Source of the DNA: Desulfovibrio sp. JY
GTDB taxonomy: Bacteria > Desulfobacterota > Desulfovibrionia > Desulfovibrionales > Desulfovibrionaceae
Assembly: GCA_021730285.1 (NCBI GenBank)
Contig: CP082962.1
Location: 1,426,001-1,490,000, forward strand
Direction: 5' to 3'
Length of the DNA: 64,000 bases
Shown piece after piece: positions 8,620 to 23,653 of this stretch. The notes beneath the pieces were generated by a model. It did not search any database, had not been told where the DNA came from, and saw only the letters and a list, made by a program, of their open reading frames with translations. A program made the translations under genes and the position numbers. Position 1 is the stretch's first letter. Each line of letters begins with the position of its first letter.

Positions 8620-9398
8620 TTATTTTAAATGCTTGAGTTTTTGCGCAACCGCCAACGGGTTTGGATAGAGGGTGCGCACCCGCTCGTAATAGGTTCTGGC
8701 CGCAGCCTTGTCATGCGCGGTTTCGGATAACTGGCCCAGGGCGAAACCGGCCTCGCCGCGTACGGGAGCCGGGACGCGCTGATCGGCAAAAAGAGTATGC
8801 AAAATCGGTTCCGCTTCACGGGTCCGGTCGAGCTGCATGAAAAGCCGGGCCCGGGCCAGATCGCACCGGGATTTGCTCCCGGCATCATCGACCCGGTCGC
8901 GGCAAAGATCGTAGGCGGCAAGGGCCCCGGCCGTATCCCGGGCCAAAGCGCGGGCATGGGCCAGTTCCAGGCAGGCTTTGGCCTGCGTAGTCGCATCAAG
9001 GCCGGGCAGGACGATTGCGCCTTGAAGCAGTTTCGTCGCCTTGGCGTAATCCTTAAGCTCCAGATGCAGCCTGGCGGCCCGCAGCGCCAATCCGGCCTGC
9101 GTGGCGACATTCCCGGCGTTTTCGAGAACAGCGGTTTCCAGAAGCAGCGCGGCCTTGCGCGGCGAGACGCGGATATCCTGGCTGATATCGGCCAGTCGCA
9201 GCCAGGCTTCAAGCCGGGCCGCACCCTTGGGAAAATGTTCGAGATAGATCTGGTAGTCGTGCTCGGCGTCGCCGTAGCGACCATCAAGAAAGGCCTGTCT
9301 GGCCGTATCGAGAAGATCCTCCTCGGGCGACCGGACAGGCCTGTGACAGGCGGCCTGGAAAACGAAAAGAAGGATCAGGCCGCCTGTCAGGAAGGGTT

Positions 9399-9423
<25 letters not shown>
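8620..9423 (-). CDS. lipoprotein with TPR-like helical repeats
   Basis: A 267-residue protein starting at GTG 9423, inside the last 25 bp of gyrA, so translation is probably coupled. The N-terminus has a hydrophobic signal ([16 protein letters not shown]) ending in a lipobox-like FQAAC, consistent with a membrane-anchored lipoprotein. The rest is Ala/Leu-rich and helical, with repeated patterns such as [20 protein letters not shown] and [16 protein letters not shown] that look like TPR units, as in BamD/YbgF-type outer-membrane or periplasmic scaffold proteins. The specific role is unknown. Confidence 0.78.
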
Positions 9424-11843
<2,420 letters not shown>

Positions 11844-11864
11844 GGTATATCGCCTCCGGCGCGG

Positions 11865-11944
11865 GCAGGAGGGGCTTCGCCCCTCCTGCACCACCCCACC
11901 AGGGGCGCTGCCCCTGGACCCCGCCAGGGGAATAATTCCCCTGG
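11865..11944. repeat. type II palindrome cluster between gyrB and gyrA
   Basis: Three adjacent perfect hairpins: GCAGGAGGGGC/ttc/GCCCCTCCTGC (11865-11889), CCAGGGGC/gct/GCCCCTGG (11899-11917) and CCAGGGGAAT/a/ATTCCCCTGG (11924-11944). The first is preceded by GCCTCCGGCG and resembles the hairpin at 55518, with a matched base-pair change. Confidence 0.85.
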
Positions 11945-12004
11945 ACCCTTTAATGGGTTCTATTTATTTTCTATCCTGCGAATTTCCGCAGACCGCATTA
12001 CCCC

Positions 12005-12066
12005 GTTAAAAGTCTTTGGAAGGGGGGTCCGGGGGGAAACTTTTCTCCAGAAAAGTTTCCCCCCGG
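12005..12066. repeat. type I hairpin repeat, copy A (single unit)
   Basis: A tail GTTAAAAGTCTTTGGAAGG (from 12005) leads into a perfect 18-bp stem CCGGGGGGAAACTTTTCT / AGAAAAGTTTCCCCCCGG (12029-12046 and 12049-12066) with a 2-nt loop. It sits 15 bp beyond the gyrB stop on the minus strand. Confidence 0.9.
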
Positions 12067-12081
12067 ATGCCTTCCCCCTCC

Positions 12082-15701
<3,620 letters not shown>

Positions 15702-15817
15702 GCGCGTCTCCTTGGCCGGCGCGAAACGCACGCCGTCTTTTATCAAGCAAAGGGAAAGAATTTAGTTGGATCAGTAGAAGGCCGTTCGTTTGTTCCATTA
15801 TGTCATAACATCTTGTG

Positions 15818-15823
15818 ATTATA
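15818..15823 (-). promoter_or_regulatory. candidate -10 of the dnaN promoter
   Basis: A perfect TATAAT on the minus strand, right after the dnaA terminator T-tract and about 117 bp upstream of the dnaN ATG. The -35 region 17 bp before it is weak (CTTTGC/TTTGCG). An 11-bp palindrome TTATGTCATAA (15798-15808) lies just downstream of it and could be an operator. Nothing in this gap matches TTATCCACA well. Confidence 0.5.
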
Positions 15824-15826
15824 TCG

Positions 15827-15889
15827 AAAAAAAAGGAAACGCAAAGCGTCCTCCCGGCGACGGAGGGAGCCGCGCCGCGCACTTTGCGT
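15827..15889 (-). terminator. intrinsic terminator or attenuator after dnaA
   Basis: Read on the minus strand, ACGCAAAG pairs with CTTTGCGT across a GC-rich inner hairpin (CTCCC...GGGAG), followed by TTTCC and T8. It begins at the dnaA stop codon and would separate dnaA from dnaN transcripts. Confidence 0.75.
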
Positions 15890-17226
15890 CATGCCGGGCC
15901 TCCTTGGCGGCACTTTTTCGTCAACTGGCGGAACATCAGTTTCGTATCTCTGTCAGCATCCTGTAATTGCTGAAATTTTCGGATAGAATAGAGGACCGTG
16001 CTGTGGTCCTTGCCGCCGAAAACCTTGCCCAGGGCCGGGTAGGACATGCCGAGCAGCGCGCGGCAAAGGGCCATGGAGGCCTGGCGGGCGAAGACCAGTT
16101 CCTTGCGCCGGGAATGGCCGGTGATGTCGGCCACGCTCAGCTCGAAGTGGTCGGCGCACACGGCCAGGATGCGCTCCGGGGTCAGTTCCGGGGCCTTGCG
16201 GTCCTCGGACAGGCGGATATGGCGCGCCAGTTCCGCATCGGTCAGTTCCTGGCCGGTGTGGCGGCGGAAGGCCTCGATGCGCAGCAGCACGCCTTCGAGC
16301 TGGCGGAAGCCCTCGAACCGGCTGGCCAGGGTGAGCGCTTGTTCGCGGGAGAGCCCCAGGCGCTTGTCGCGGTTGGCGTGCTCCACGCAGCGCACGCGCA
16401 CGTCGAGGTCCGGGAGCTTCAAATGGACCATGAGCCCCCATTCCAGCCTGGATTTGAGGGTGGGGCCGAAGTCGCCGGAGGCCACGCGTTCCCGGCAGGA
16501 AAAGACCATCTGCTTGCCCGCGTCGTGAAAGGCGTTGAAAAGCAGCACCAGTTCCTGTTCCAGGATCGGGTCGCGTTTGACGTCGGCCAGCTCGTCTATA
16601 AAAAGGAAATCATGGGCCGCGATGGCGGCGCGGATCTCGTGCAGATTGGCCGTGGCGTCGGCATAGCGGTTGCCGATGTCGTCGATGGAGCCGAAAAAGA
16701 CGGTGGCGTCGGGGCGCGAGCGGCTTACGGCATTGGCCATGGCCCGCAGCAGATGGGTCTTGCCGGCGCCGGACGGGCCGCAAAGCAAAAACGGATTGTA
16801 GCGCACCTCGCGTCCGCCGGCCACTTCCCGGGCCAGGGCCAGGGGAAAGTGGTTTTTTTCGTTGGCTAAAAAGGTCTCGAAGGTGAAACGGTGGCCGTAG
16901 GGGAAATCCGTCACCGCCCGCAGGGTGGCCAGGGGCTGGCGCTTGTCGCCCCCGGCGCAGCGCGTCTGGTAGCGCACGGCGTAGCCGTTGCCGAGAAACC
17001 GGCCCACTTCCTTTTCGAAAAGGTCCCTGACGGAGGTTTCGAACCAGGCGGCGAAATAGGCGTGGGGAAAGCGCACGAGGCAGCAATGCTCCGACGCGCT
17101 GACCGAAAGGTCGAGCGGATCGTACCAGCGGCGCAGTTCCTGTTCGGGACAGGTGCGCGACAAATGCTGTCGGAGGTCGTCCTTGAGCACGCCGTCACCG
17201 GAATCGATCACAGGCACGGGCTTCAT
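15889..17226 (-). CDS. dnaA: chromosomal replication initiator DnaA
   Basis: A 445-residue AAA+ initiator. Domain I covers about residues 1-80. The AAA+ domain has the Walker A motif GPSGAGKTH, Walker B FLFIDEL and a sensor/arginine region KSRLEWGLMVHL. The C-terminal domain IV has the DNA-binding signature GKVFGGKDHSTV. The protein ends KKCRQGGPA. It heads the minus-strand dnaA-dnaN-gyrB-gyrA block and is divergent from the DUF39 gene. No consensus DnaA boxes were seen in the flanking gaps. Confidence 0.97.
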   Translation of the reverse strand: MKPVPVIDSGDGVLKDDLRQHLSRTCPEQELRRWYDPLDLSVSASEHCCLVRFPHAYFAAWFETSVRDLFEKEVGRFLGNGYAVRYQTRCAGGDKRQPLATLRAVTDFPYGHRFTFETFLANEKNHFPLALAREVAGGREVRYNPFLLCGPSGAGKTHLLRAMANAVSRSRPDATVFFGSIDDIGNRYADATANLHEIRAAIAAHDFLFIDELADVKRDPILEQELVLLFNAFHDAGKQMVFSCRERVASGDFGPTLKSRLEWGLMVHLKLPDLDVRVRCVEHANRDKRLGLSREQALTLASRFEGFRQLEGVLLRIEAFRRHTGQELTDAELARHIRLSEDRKAPELTPERILAVCADHFELSVADITGHSRRKELVFARQASMALCRALLGMSYPALGKVFGGKDHSTVLYSIRKFQQLQDADRDTKLMFRQLTKKCRQGGPA

Positions 17227-17424
17227 CGGTCCGCTCTAAATTTTACAGGCATATTGGTGTGTTGGGTACGATATCCGGGCCTCTCCCCCAGGCCGCCAGG
17301 AAATGCCTTTATAGCCTAGTTTTGCTTTGAAGCCAAGGGGGGACCCCACCGTGTTGCCAATAAGGCCGAAATGGGCCAAATAGAGCCCCTGCCGGCCGCA
17401 AGGCGGGACAAAGGGAGAGTCGCC

Positions 17425-18591
17425 ATGACCCATGAGGTGAAAAAAACCGTCGCGGAGATCAACAAACGCATCGAAAAGGGCAAGGCTGTGGTCCTGACGG
17501 CCGCCGAAATGGTCGATGCGGTAAGGCGCCTGGGCAAGGTCAAGGCGGCCAGGGAAGTGGATGTCGTGGCCACGGGCACCTTTTCGCCCATGTGCTCGTC
17601 GGGCATGCTTTTCAATTTCGGCCAGGAAGCGCCGACCATAAAAGCCCAGAAGGTCCGGCTCAACAATATCCCGGCCCATGCCGGCCTGGCCGCCGTGGAC
17701 GCCTACCTCGGCGCCACCGAGCTGCCCAAGGACGATCCCCTCAATAAGATCCACCCGGGCCGGTTCAAATACGGCGGCGCCCACGTCATCGAGGATCTCC
17801 TGCGCGGCAAGGCGGTGCGGCTCTGGTGCGAGGCCTACGGCACGGACTGCTATCCCCGCCGCAGCCTGGAAAAGGACGTGACGCTGGCCGACCTCAAGTA
17901 TGCGGCGCTTTTAAACCCCCGCAACTGCTATCAGAACTACAATGTGGCGGTGAACCTGACCAGCCGCATCGTCTATACCTACATGGGGCCGCTGCGGCCA
18001 AACGCCAAAAACGCCAATTTCGCCACCGCCGGCGAACTGTCGCCGCTTTTCAACGACCCCTATTTGAAGACCATCGGCCTTGGCACCCGCATCTTCCTCG
18101 GCGGCGGCGTGGGCTACGTCATCGGGGCCGGCACCCAGCACGACCCCAAACCCAAGCGCAACGAACGCGGCATTCCGCTTTCCGCCTCGGGCACGCTCAT
18201 GCTCAAGGGCGACCTCAAGGGCATGAACCCGCGCTACGTGCGGGCGGTGTCCGTGCTCGGCTACGGCGTGTCCATGGCCGTGGGCGTGGGCATCCCCATT
18301 CCCATACTAAACGAGGACATGGCCTTTTTCACCGGCGTTTCCGACGCCGATATCGAACTGCCGATCAAGGACTACGGCCACGACTATCCCAACGGCATCG
18401 GCCGGGTGCTCGGCTACGTCACCTACGCCGAATGCCGCTCGGGCGAAGTGGTCGTCAACGGCAAGCCGACCCAGGCCGTGCCGGTCACGAGCCTGTCCAT
18501 GTCCCTGGAAGTGGCGCAAACGCTCAAATCCTGGATCGAGCAGGGCAAGTTCCTGCTGACCGAGCCGGTGGAGCGCATTCCCTCGGAATAG
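17425..18591 (+). CDS. homocysteine biosynthesis protein, DUF39 (L-aspartate semialdehyde sulfurtransferase type)
   Basis: A 388-residue DUF39 protein. The ATG at 17425 follows AAGGGAGA. Members of this family make homocysteine directly from aspartate semialdehyde and sulfide, bypassing O-acyl-homoserine, as shown for methanogens and found in sulfate reducers. Two Cys residues in conserved-looking positions, C57 (FSPMCSSG) and C142 (GTDCYPRR), fit the pair required in the archaeal enzyme. The ferredoxin/NIL partner protein often found next to DUF39 genes is not adjacent here. The glycine-rich GLGTRIFLGGGVGYVIG stretch is another family mark. Confidence 0.88.
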   Translation: MTHEVKKTVAEINKRIEKGKAVVLTAAEMVDAVRRLGKVKAAREVDVVATGTFSPMCSSGMLFNFGQEAPTIKAQKVRLNNIPAHAGLAAVDAYLGATELPKDDPLNKIHPGRFKYGGAHVIEDLLRGKAVRLWCEAYGTDCYPRRSLEKDVTLADLKYAALLNPRNCYQNYNVAVNLTSRIVYTYMGPLRPNAKNANFATAGELSPLFNDPYLKTIGLGTRIFLGGGVGYVIGAGTQHDPKPKRNERGIPLSASGTLMLKGDLKGMNPRYVRAVSVLGYGVSMAVGVGIPIPILNEDMAFFTGVSDADIELPIKDYGHDYPNGIGRVLGYVTYAECRSGEVVVNGKPTQAVPVTSLSMSLEVAQTLKSWIEQGKFLLTEPVERIPSE

Positions 18592-18675
18592 GGGGGATGC
18601 AGGGGATTGCGGCTGGACAAGTCGCGCATCCTTTGCTACGGCATCGAGTTCTTTCATCAGACAGGAGGGTACGCC

Positions 18676-18789
18676 ATGTCCAAGCATAAAAAGATCGAGC
18701 GCCACAAGGAACTGGACCGTCGCCGCAAGCGCCGTAAGGAGCGCCTCAAAGAGCGCGTTCGCCAGGCCATCGCCGAAAAAAAGGCCTAG
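18676..18789 (+). CDS. very basic small protein, 37 residues
   Basis: The ATG at 18676 follows AGGAGG and encodes a 37-residue protein made largely of Lys, Arg and Glu (MSKHKKIERHKELDRRRKRR...). A longer in-frame reading from GTG/ATG-like codons at 18607 lacks a ribosome site. Such short basic proteins are annotated as uncharacterised in related bacteria; nucleic-acid binding is plausible but unproven. It lies 84 bp after the DUF39 gene and directly before repeat copy B. Confidence 0.75.
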   Translation: MSKHKKIERHKELDRRRKRRKERLKERVRQAIAEKKA

Positions 18790-18812
18790 CGCCTATTTTT
18801 TAGGAAAAGATG

Positions 18813-18974
18813 CCGGGGGGAAACCTTTTTGAAAAAAGGTTTCCCCCCGGACCCCCTTTCCCAAAACTTTTGCTAGGTTATGATGTTCGTACGATAACAT
18901 CAGCCACAGTTGAAAGTTTAGGAAGGGGAGAGCGCGAGAGGGGAGAACCCTTTTCAAAGGGTTTCCCCTCTCGC
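18813..18974. repeat. type I paired hairpin repeat, copy B
   Basis: Unit 1: CCGGGGGGAAACCTTTTT / AAAAAGGTTTCCCCCCGG (18813-18850, 2-nt loop), followed by ACCCCCTTTCCCAAAACTTT. Spacer with the inverted repeat TGATGTT/AACATCA (18881-18902). Unit 2: tail GAAAGTTTAGGAAGGGGAGA, then GCGAGAGGGG...CCCCTCTCGC (18934-18974) with one bulge. The two tails face each other. Confidence 0.9.
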
Positions 18975-19008
18975 ATTGCCTTTTCAATAAAGTACCGGAG
19001 GGGCTCCC

Positions 19009-19350
19009 ATGCCCTTGTATGAATACGAATGTCCGGCCTGCGGCCGGGTGTTCGAGGAACTGCGCCGGGCCGGCGACGAGAGCGACGCCGCCTGTCCGCA
19101 GTGCGGCAAATCCGCCCCGCGCATTGTCTCTCTGTCCGCTTTCGCGCTCAAGGGCACCGGCTTTTACGCCACCGATTACGTGAAACGCCGCCCCGGCTCC
19201 TTCCAGAAGGACGGCAAGGGCACCATCAAGGGCGCCACCGTGCCCATCCCCCAGCTTGCCCGCGATCCGTCCGTTCCCTTGTCCGAGGAAGAAGAGGAGG
19301 GCGACGGCCAATCCCCCGAATCCGGCGGCGACGCCAAGGAGAACGCATGA
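19009..19350 (+). CDS. FmdB-type zinc ribbon protein
   Basis: A 113-residue protein starting MPLYEYECPACGRVFEELR after a GGAGG site. The N-terminal FmdB/CxxC zinc ribbon has the two pairs CPAC and CPQC. The Glu-rich C-terminus (SEEEEEGDGQSPESGG) is probably disordered. FmdB-type proteins are called putative regulators, but their function is largely unknown. Its stop overlaps the purB start in an ATGA junction. Confidence 0.9.
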   Translation: MPLYEYECPACGRVFEELRRAGDESDAACPQCGKSAPRIVSLSAFALKGTGFYATDYVKRRPGSFQKDGKGTIKGATVPIPQLARDPSVPLSEEEEEGDGQSPESGGDAKENA

Positions 19351-20648
19351 TCGAGCGTTACACCAGAGAGGCCATGGGCGCGCTGTGGACCCTGGAAAAC
19401 CGTTTCCGGGCCTGGCTCGAGGTGGAGCTGGCCGTGTGCGAGGCCTGGACCGAGCTTGGCCGCATCCCGGCGGCGGACATGGATATCATCCGCCAGAAAG
19501 CCGATTTCGACGTCAACCGTATCCTGGAAATCGAGCAGGTCACCCGCCACGACGTCATCGCCTTCCTGACCGCCGTGGAAGAGCGGGTGGGGCCGGCCGC
19601 CCGGTTCATCCACCTGGGCTGCACCTCGTCGGACATCGTGGATACGGCCAACGGCCTGCTGCTCGGCCGGGCCGGTGACATGGTGCTCGCCACCATCGAC
19701 GGGTTGCTTGAGGTCATTCGCGACCTGGCCATGCGCTACAAGGGCCAGCTCATGATCGGCCGCACCCACGGCGTCCATGCCGAACCCTTGAGCTTCGGCA
19801 TGAAGATGGCCTCCTTTTACGCCGAATTCACCCGCCACCGTGAACGTGTGGCCACGGCCACGGCCGGGGTGAAGGTGGGCAAGATTTCCGGGGCCGTGGG
19901 CGGCTATGCCCACCTCGACCCCAAGGTCGAGGAAATCGCCCTCAAAAGGCTCGATCTGGCCGTGGACCCGGTTTCTACCCAGATCGTGCAGCGCGACCGC
20001 CATGCCGCCTTTTTCACCTCCCTGGCCCTTCTCGCCGGCGGGGTGGAGCGCATGGCCACCGAACTGCGCCACCTCCAGCGCACCGAGGTGCTTGAGGCCG
20101 AGGAAGGCTTCGCCAAGGGCCAGAAAGGCTCGTCGGCCATGCCGCACAAGAAAAATCCCATCTCGGCCGAGAACATCTGCGGCCTCTCCAGGCTTGTGCG
20201 CACAAACGCCCTGGCCGCCATGGAGAACATGGCGCTTTGGCACGAGCGCGACATCTCCCATTCCTCGGTCGAGCGCGTCATCATGCCCGACTCCACCATC
20301 CTGGCCGACTACACCGTGGCCCGGCTGACCAAAATTTTGAAGAATCTCAAGGTCAATCCGGACAACATGGCCCGCAACATGATGGCTTCCTACGGGCTTT
20401 TCTACTCCCAGCGCGTGCTTCTGGCCCTGATCGAGACGGGCATGGACCGGCAGAAAGCCTACGAGGCCGTGCAGAAGGTGGCCATGGCCTGCTGGGAAGG
20501 CCGGAAGTCGTTTCCGGACGCGGTGCGCGCCGATCCGGCCATAACGGCCAGATTGACGACCGGGAATCTCGATGCGCTCTTTGATCCGAGCTATTATCTC
20601 AAACACGAAAATTTGATTTATTCCCGCGTGTTCGGCAGCATTGCCTGA
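19347..20648 (+). CDS. purB: adenylosuccinate lyase
   Basis: A 433-residue purine-synthesis enzyme that removes fumarate from SAICAR and adenylosuccinate. The ATG at 19347 has AAGGAG upstream and overlaps the FmdB stop. The fumarase-superfamily signature SSAMPHKKNPI, with the catalytic Ser loop, is at about residues 261-271. The TSSDIVDTA and GRTHGVHAEP segments form the other active-site regions. A 141-bp gap separates it from pyrE. Confidence 0.96.
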   Translation: MIERYTREAMGALWTLENRFRAWLEVELAVCEAWTELGRIPAADMDIIRQKADFDVNRILEIEQVTRHDVIAFLTAVEERVGPAARFIHLGCTSSDIVDTANGLLLGRAGDMVLATIDGLLEVIRDLAMRYKGQLMIGRTHGVHAEPLSFGMKMASFYAEFTRHRERVATATAGVKVGKISGAVGGYAHLDPKVEEIALKRLDLAVDPVSTQIVQRDRHAAFFTSLALLAGGVERMATELRHLQRTEVLEAEEGFAKGQKGSSAMPHKKNPISAENICGLSRLVRTNALAAMENMALWHERDISHSSVERVIMPDSTILADYTVARLTKILKNLKVNPDNMARNMMASYGLFYSQRVLLALIETGMDRQKAYEAVQKVAMACWEGRKSFPDAVRADPAITARLTTGNLDALFDPSYYLKHENLIYSRVFGSIA

Positions 20649-20789
20649 TCGGCTCCGGGGTTGCCGGGACGCGCCGGATCGCGACAGGACGAGAAAGCGC
20701 CGGCGGTCGTCATACGGCTTGGCGAAACGCTTTCCAAACCGGCCCGTCATCTGGTACGAAACCGATAATCGGGCAAAACGGGGAATCTC

Positions 20790-21386
20790 ATGTCGTTTGC
20801 GTGCGGGGAATTGGATGCCGGGGCCATGCGTGGTCGTCTGGCCGCGTTGCTTCTGGAAAAATCCTATCGGGCCGGCGAAGTCACCCTGACGTCGGGCCGC
20901 AAAAGCGATTACTACTTCGACTGCAAGCAGACGGCGCTGTATCCCGAAGGGGCTTGGCTCATCGGGAATCTTCTTTTCGATCTGCTGCCCCAGGGCATCG
21001 TCGGCGTCGGCGGCATGACGCTGGGGGCCGATCCGCTGGTCACGGCGGTCAGCCTCGTTTCCCATCTGCGCGGCCGGCCCATGCCGGCGTTCATTGTGCG
21101 CAAGGCCGCCAAGGGACACGGCACCAACCAGTTTCTGGAAGGCCTTTCCAACTTCCGCCCCGGGGACAAGGTGGCCTTGCTCGAGGATGTGGTGACCACC
21201 GGCGGCACGCTCATGACGGTCATCGACCGGGTTCAGGACGCGGGGCTTTCGGTCGGCGCCGTGGTCACGGTGCTCGACCGGGAGGAAGGCGGGACCGAAC
21301 GCCTGGCCGAACGCGGGTTTCCGCTCCTTTCCATCTTCACCCGTCATGCTCTGCTGGCGGCGGCTGGCTCCCAACAGGGCACATGA
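20790..21386 (+). CDS. pyrE: orotate phosphoribosyltransferase
   Basis: A 198-residue type I phosphoribosyltransferase making OMP in pyrimidine synthesis. The PRPP loop is VALLEDVVTTGGT (about residues 127-139). The flexible-loop region FIVRKAAKGHGTNQF and the N-terminal TLTSGRKSDYYFD match PyrE. Its stop overlaps the next gene's start by ATGA. The upstream ribosome site is weak. Confidence 0.95.
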   Translation: MSFACGELDAGAMRGRLAALLLEKSYRAGEVTLTSGRKSDYYFDCKQTALYPEGAWLIGNLLFDLLPQGIVGVGGMTLGADPLVTAVSLVSHLRGRPMPAFIVRKAAKGHGTNQFLEGLSNFRPGDKVALLEDVVTTGGTLMTVIDRVQDAGLSVGAVVTVLDREEGGTERLAERGFPLLSIFTRHALLAAAGSQQGT

Positions 21387-23653
21387 CGCGAGAGGCCATG
21401 AAGCGCATTGGCCAGATCATAATCGTCGCCTGTCTGCTGCTGGTTTGCGGCGGCCGGGCGAGGGGCGAATGGACGGCGGACATTGTGGACATGGATTCCA
21501 CGCCGCCGCGTTTCGTGGCTGTCGACAAGAAAGCCCAATCCTTCGCCCTGCTCTCCCGCCACAGCCCGCTTCGGGTCCTGGCGGAGATTCCCTGCGCCAC
21601 GGGGCAGGCCCTGGGCGACAAGTTCAAGGAAGGCGATCTCAAGACCCCGGAAGGGGTCTATTTTATTACCCGTCGCAAGTCCTCGGGCCTCAACTACGAG
21701 CTTTACGGCGATCTGGCCTTTCCGCTTAATTTCCCCAATCCGGCCGACGTGTTGCGCCGTAAATCCGGCCACGGCATCTGGATCCACGGCCGGGGCCATC
21801 CCATCACTCCCTACGAGACCCAGGGCTGCGTGGCTCTGAGCATGGCCAACATCCATCAGGTGGACCCGGAGATGGCCGAGGGCATGCCCGTGGTCATCGC
21901 CGACCAGGTGCGCTTCGGCGGCCGGGACGCGGCCAAGCTGCGCGAAGAGGCCAAGGAAGTGGTGGCCGACACCTACGCCTGGGCCAAGGCCTGGCAGAAT
22001 AAATCGCCGGCCTTTTTCGATTTCCACGACCCGGAAAAGTTCTCCATCACCGAGGGCTCGCCTTTTTCCGCTTTTCGCAGCCACAAGGAACGCCTGTTCC
22101 GGGCCCTGCCCTGGATCAAGGTGGACCTCTCCGACGTGCGGGCCATTGCCGGCCCCGATTACTGGGTCACCTATTTCGTCCAGCTCTACCGCTCGCCGAC
22201 CCTGACCTCCCAGGGCATAAAGCGCCTGTACTGGCAGCGCGGGGCCGACGGCCGCTTCCGCATCGTCGGCATGGAATACGAGGAGATGCCCGTCACCCTG
22301 GCTTCGGCCAAGACGAGCGGCAAACCGGCTTCCCCCGACGAGGCGGACACCGATACCCGCAAGCCCGACAGCCCGAGCGAGGAAGAGGTGCAGGTTCGCC
22401 AGCTCGTGGACGCCCATCAGGCGATCATGGAAAAGATGGCCCGCAAGGCCTTCAGCACGTTGTCGCTGCCCCCTCAGCATACGCCCGAGGATGAGGCCAT
22501 CCTGGAAGTGGCCAACAGCGGCCAGGTCAACCAGTCGACCGGCGCTCCCGTGGCCACGGACGCCATGCGCCAGGTGCCGCCCGCGCCGCCGGCCATTGCC
22601 CAGGCCCCGGCGCAACCGGCCCCGGCGACCCCTGCCAAGCCGACGCCGGTCCCCGCCCCGGCCGTGGCAACCGCCCCGACGCCGCCCACGCCTGTCACCG
22701 TGGCCGTGGCCACGCCGGCTCCGGCCCAGGCTCCGGCTGCGGCCAAGGACCGCCAGGAAGCCGCACCGGACGCGTCCGCCGGGCCCTGGGCTCCCGCCAC
22801 CGCCGCCAAAGCGGCCGGTCCCGCGCCCCTTGACGCCGGACAGACCGCCCGCATCGCCGCCACGGTCGCGGGTTGGAGCAAGGCCTGGGAAAATGCCGAC
22901 ATGGACGGCTACCTCAACTTTTACGCCGATGGCGCGCGCCTGGGCAACCTGCGCGGCAAGGACGCCATCCGCCGCCAGAAGGAAGGCGTGTGGCGGGGAG
23001 CCAGGCCCGAGCGCGTGGACATGCGGGTCGTTGCCGCCGGCAAGGCGGCGGACGGCTTCGACGTGGTCTGCGCCCAGGTCTACCAGGCCAAGGGCCGGCG
23101 GGAGAGCAAGGGTTTCAAAAGCCTGACCCTGGTGCCGTCGGGCGATCGGCTGCTCATCAGTGCCGAGCGCTGGTCCAAGAATCGTCCGGAAGTGCCGACC
23201 GCCGCTGCGGTGACCGTTGCCGCGACGCCCGCGCCCCCCGCTCCGGGCGCGCCCCAGGCGGCGACTGCGGCCAAGGCCCAGACTCCGGCCAAAGCCACGG
23301 AAAAGGATCGGGAAGCCGCTGTCGCGGCCATGGTCGAATCCTGGCGCAAGGCCTGGGAAAGCGGCAAACTCGACGCCTACAGCGATTTTTACGCCGATAA
23401 CGCCATCCAGGGCGATCGCCGCAGCCGGCAGGCCATCCGCGAGGATAAGGCCGATCTGTGGAAGGACAAGGCCCCGAGCAAGGTCGTCTTGTCGGATGTC
23501 CGGATACGTCCCCGCAAGGACGGATTCGTGGTAACCTGCGTCCAGGATTACGCCAGCAAGGACGGCGGGTCGGATCATGGCCGCAAGACCCTGACGCTCG
23601 AGCCTTCGGGCAACGGCTACGCCATTGTCGATGAACAATGGAGCCGGATGTAG
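21383..23653 (+). CDS. secreted L,D-transpeptidase with three NTF2-like modules
   Basis: A 756-residue protein. The ATG at 21383 overlaps the pyrE stop; an ATG five codons later is the alternative. A signal peptide (IGQIIIVACLLLVCGGRARG) is followed by a YkuD catalytic domain (about residues 40-175), with HGIWIHGRG and the active-site TQGCVAL holding the Cys. Then come three NTF2/SnoaL-like modules: residues about 190-310, 490-600 and 640-756. They share patterns such as WSKAWENADMDGYLNFYADG and WRKAWESGKLDAYSDFYADN. Pro/Ala-rich linkers join them (about 390-480). L,D-transpeptidases crosslink peptidoglycan or attach proteins to it. The NTF2 modules may bind a wall ligand, which is an inference. 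Confidence 0.85.
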   Translation: MTREAMKRIGQIIIVACLLLVCGGRARGEWTADIVDMDSTPPRFVAVDKKAQSFALLSRHSPLRVLAEIPCATGQALGDKFKEGDLKTPEGVYFITRRKSSGLNYELYGDLAFPLNFPNPADVLRRKSGHGIWIHGRGHPITPYETQGCVALSMANIHQVDPEMAEGMPVVIADQVRFGGRDAAKLREEAKEVVADTYAWAKAWQNKSPAFFDFHDPEKFSITEGSPFSAFRSHKERLFRALPWIKVDLSDVRAIAGPDYWVTYFVQLYRSPTLTSQGIKRLYWQRGADGRFRIVGMEYEEMPVTLASAKTSGKPASPDEADTDTRKPDSPSEEEVQVRQLVDAHQAIMEKMARKAFSTLSLPPQHTPEDEAILEVANSGQVNQSTGAPVATDAMRQVPPAPPAIAQAPAQPAPATPAKPTPVPAPAVATAPTPPTPVTVAVATPAPAQAPAAAKDRQEAAPDASAGPWAPATAAKAAGPAPLDAGQTARIAATVAGWSKAWENADMDGYLNFYADGARLGNLRGKDAIRRQKEGVWRGARPERVDMRVVAAGKAADGFDVVCAQVYQAKGRRESKGFKSLTLVPSGDRLLISAERWSKNRPEVPTAAAVTVAATPAPPAPGAPQAATAAKAQTPAKATEKDREAAVAAMVESWRKAWESGKLDAYSDFYADNAIQGDRRSRQAIREDKADLWKDKAPSKVVLSDVRIRPRKDGFVVTCVQDYASKDGGSDHGRKTLTLEPSGNGYAIVDEQWSRM

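Noticed and set aside
12029-12066. Type I hairpins as ordinary intrinsic terminators
   Set aside because: Stems are unusually long with tiny loops and lack a U-tract on the expected side; they were kept as repeats rather than called terminators.
20649-20789. Possible tRNA or RNA gene between purB and pyrE
   Set aside because: The sequence does not fold into a cloverleaf and has no TTCGA-type arm in the right place.
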